Assembly: GCA_017466495.1 (NCBI GenBank)
Contig: JAFTUB010000243.1
Span: forward strand, 1 to 6,311
Length of the DNA: 6,311 nucleotides
Direction: 5' to 3'
From: Clostridia bacterium
GTDB lineage: Bacteria > Bacillota > Clostridia > Oscillospirales > CAG-272
In this document: piece by piece, positions 6,150 to 6,311 of the stretch
Layout: the number at the start of each line of letters is the position of its first letter
How positions within the stretch are numbered: the stretch's first letter is position 1
Program-made: the position numbers and the translations under genes
The notes under the pieces: generated by a model
What the model was told of the DNA's origin: nothing
The model's input: the letters and a program-made list of their open reading frames with translations, nothing else
The model's database searches: none

Positions 6150-6311
6150 TCTATCTTCGTCTGTTTCTCACTTTCCTGCAAATTGGTGCCGTCTCCTTCG
6201 GCGGGGGATATGCCATGATCTCTCTCATTCGGGAGAAGGTGCTGATGTACGGCTGGATCACCGAGTCCGAGCTGTTGAACATGATCGCCGTGGCTGAGTC
6301 CACCCCCGGTC
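6146..6311 (+). CDS. Short-chain chromate transporter (CHR) family protein, second of a pair (3' partial)
   Basis: The ATG at 6146 overlaps the previous stop (ATGA at 6146-6149) and follows a purine-rich GGGGGAGGGG tract. The 55 residues visible repeat the family signatures: IGAVSFGGGYAM (13-24) and AVAESTPG (48-55), where the window cuts the gene. It is a clear paralogue of the preceding half protein. An 18-nt exact match, starting GGCGGGGGATATGCC, occurs in both genes (5631-5648 and 6200-6217). The product presumably forms a heteromeric transporter with its partner. Confidence 0.88.
   Translation, partial: MIYLRLFLTFLQIGAVSFGGGYAMISLIREKVLMYGWITESELLNMIAVAESTPG

Noticed and set aside
5631..6217. 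Direct DNA repeat in the two CHR genes as a mobile or recombination site
   Set aside because: The 18-nt match encodes the conserved GGGYAM family motif in both paralogues, so it reflects homology and not a separate element.

Overview
The window looks like a fragment of a moderately GC-rich anaerobic Firmicute, probably class Clostridia (Oscillospiraceae-like). The signs are strong AGGAGG-type ribosome binding sites, an XRE regulator with a helical-repeat tail, a DUF6440 protein, a siroheme/4Fe-4S reductase carrying its own ferredoxin domain, and a pair of short CHR-family transporters. The taxon is an inference from gene content; no rRNA or other marker gene is present.

Left part (1-1606): the C-terminal part of an XRE-family regulator ends at 955 and is followed by a strong hairpin terminator. 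A 140-residue MerR/excisionase-type HTH protein (1077-1499) follows. It has its own good sigma-A promoter, a 9-bp inverted repeat touching the -35 box, and a second terminator hairpin. The two hairpins differ by one loop base over 29 nt and bracket this gene.

Centre (1607-2866): on the minus strand, a small siroheme/4Fe-4S sulfite/nitrite-reductase-like protein (2764-1829) is followed 33 nt later by a DUF6440 protein (1795-1607), probably co-transcribed. The intergenic region 2765-2866 holds two divergent near-perfect sigma-A promoters. Their extended -10 boxes abut exactly, so the whole region is symmetric about 2809.5.

Right part (2867-6311): a plus-strand operon encodes a lipoprotein substrate-binding protein, a FecCD/BtuC-type permease and an ATPase, forming a metal-chelate (siderophore, heme or cobalamin class) importer. 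Two short chromate-transporter-family half proteins follow, the second cut by the window end. Translational coupling is tight (32-bp overlap, ATGA, stop overlapping the Shine-Dalgarno sequence, ATGA).

One reading of the layout is that a siroheme-dependent oxyanion reductase and a chelate importer plus oxyanion-type transporter are run from one mutually exclusive promoter pair. Sequence supports the promoter geometry directly. The metabolic link is a hypothesis, and the importer's substrate cannot be read from this window.
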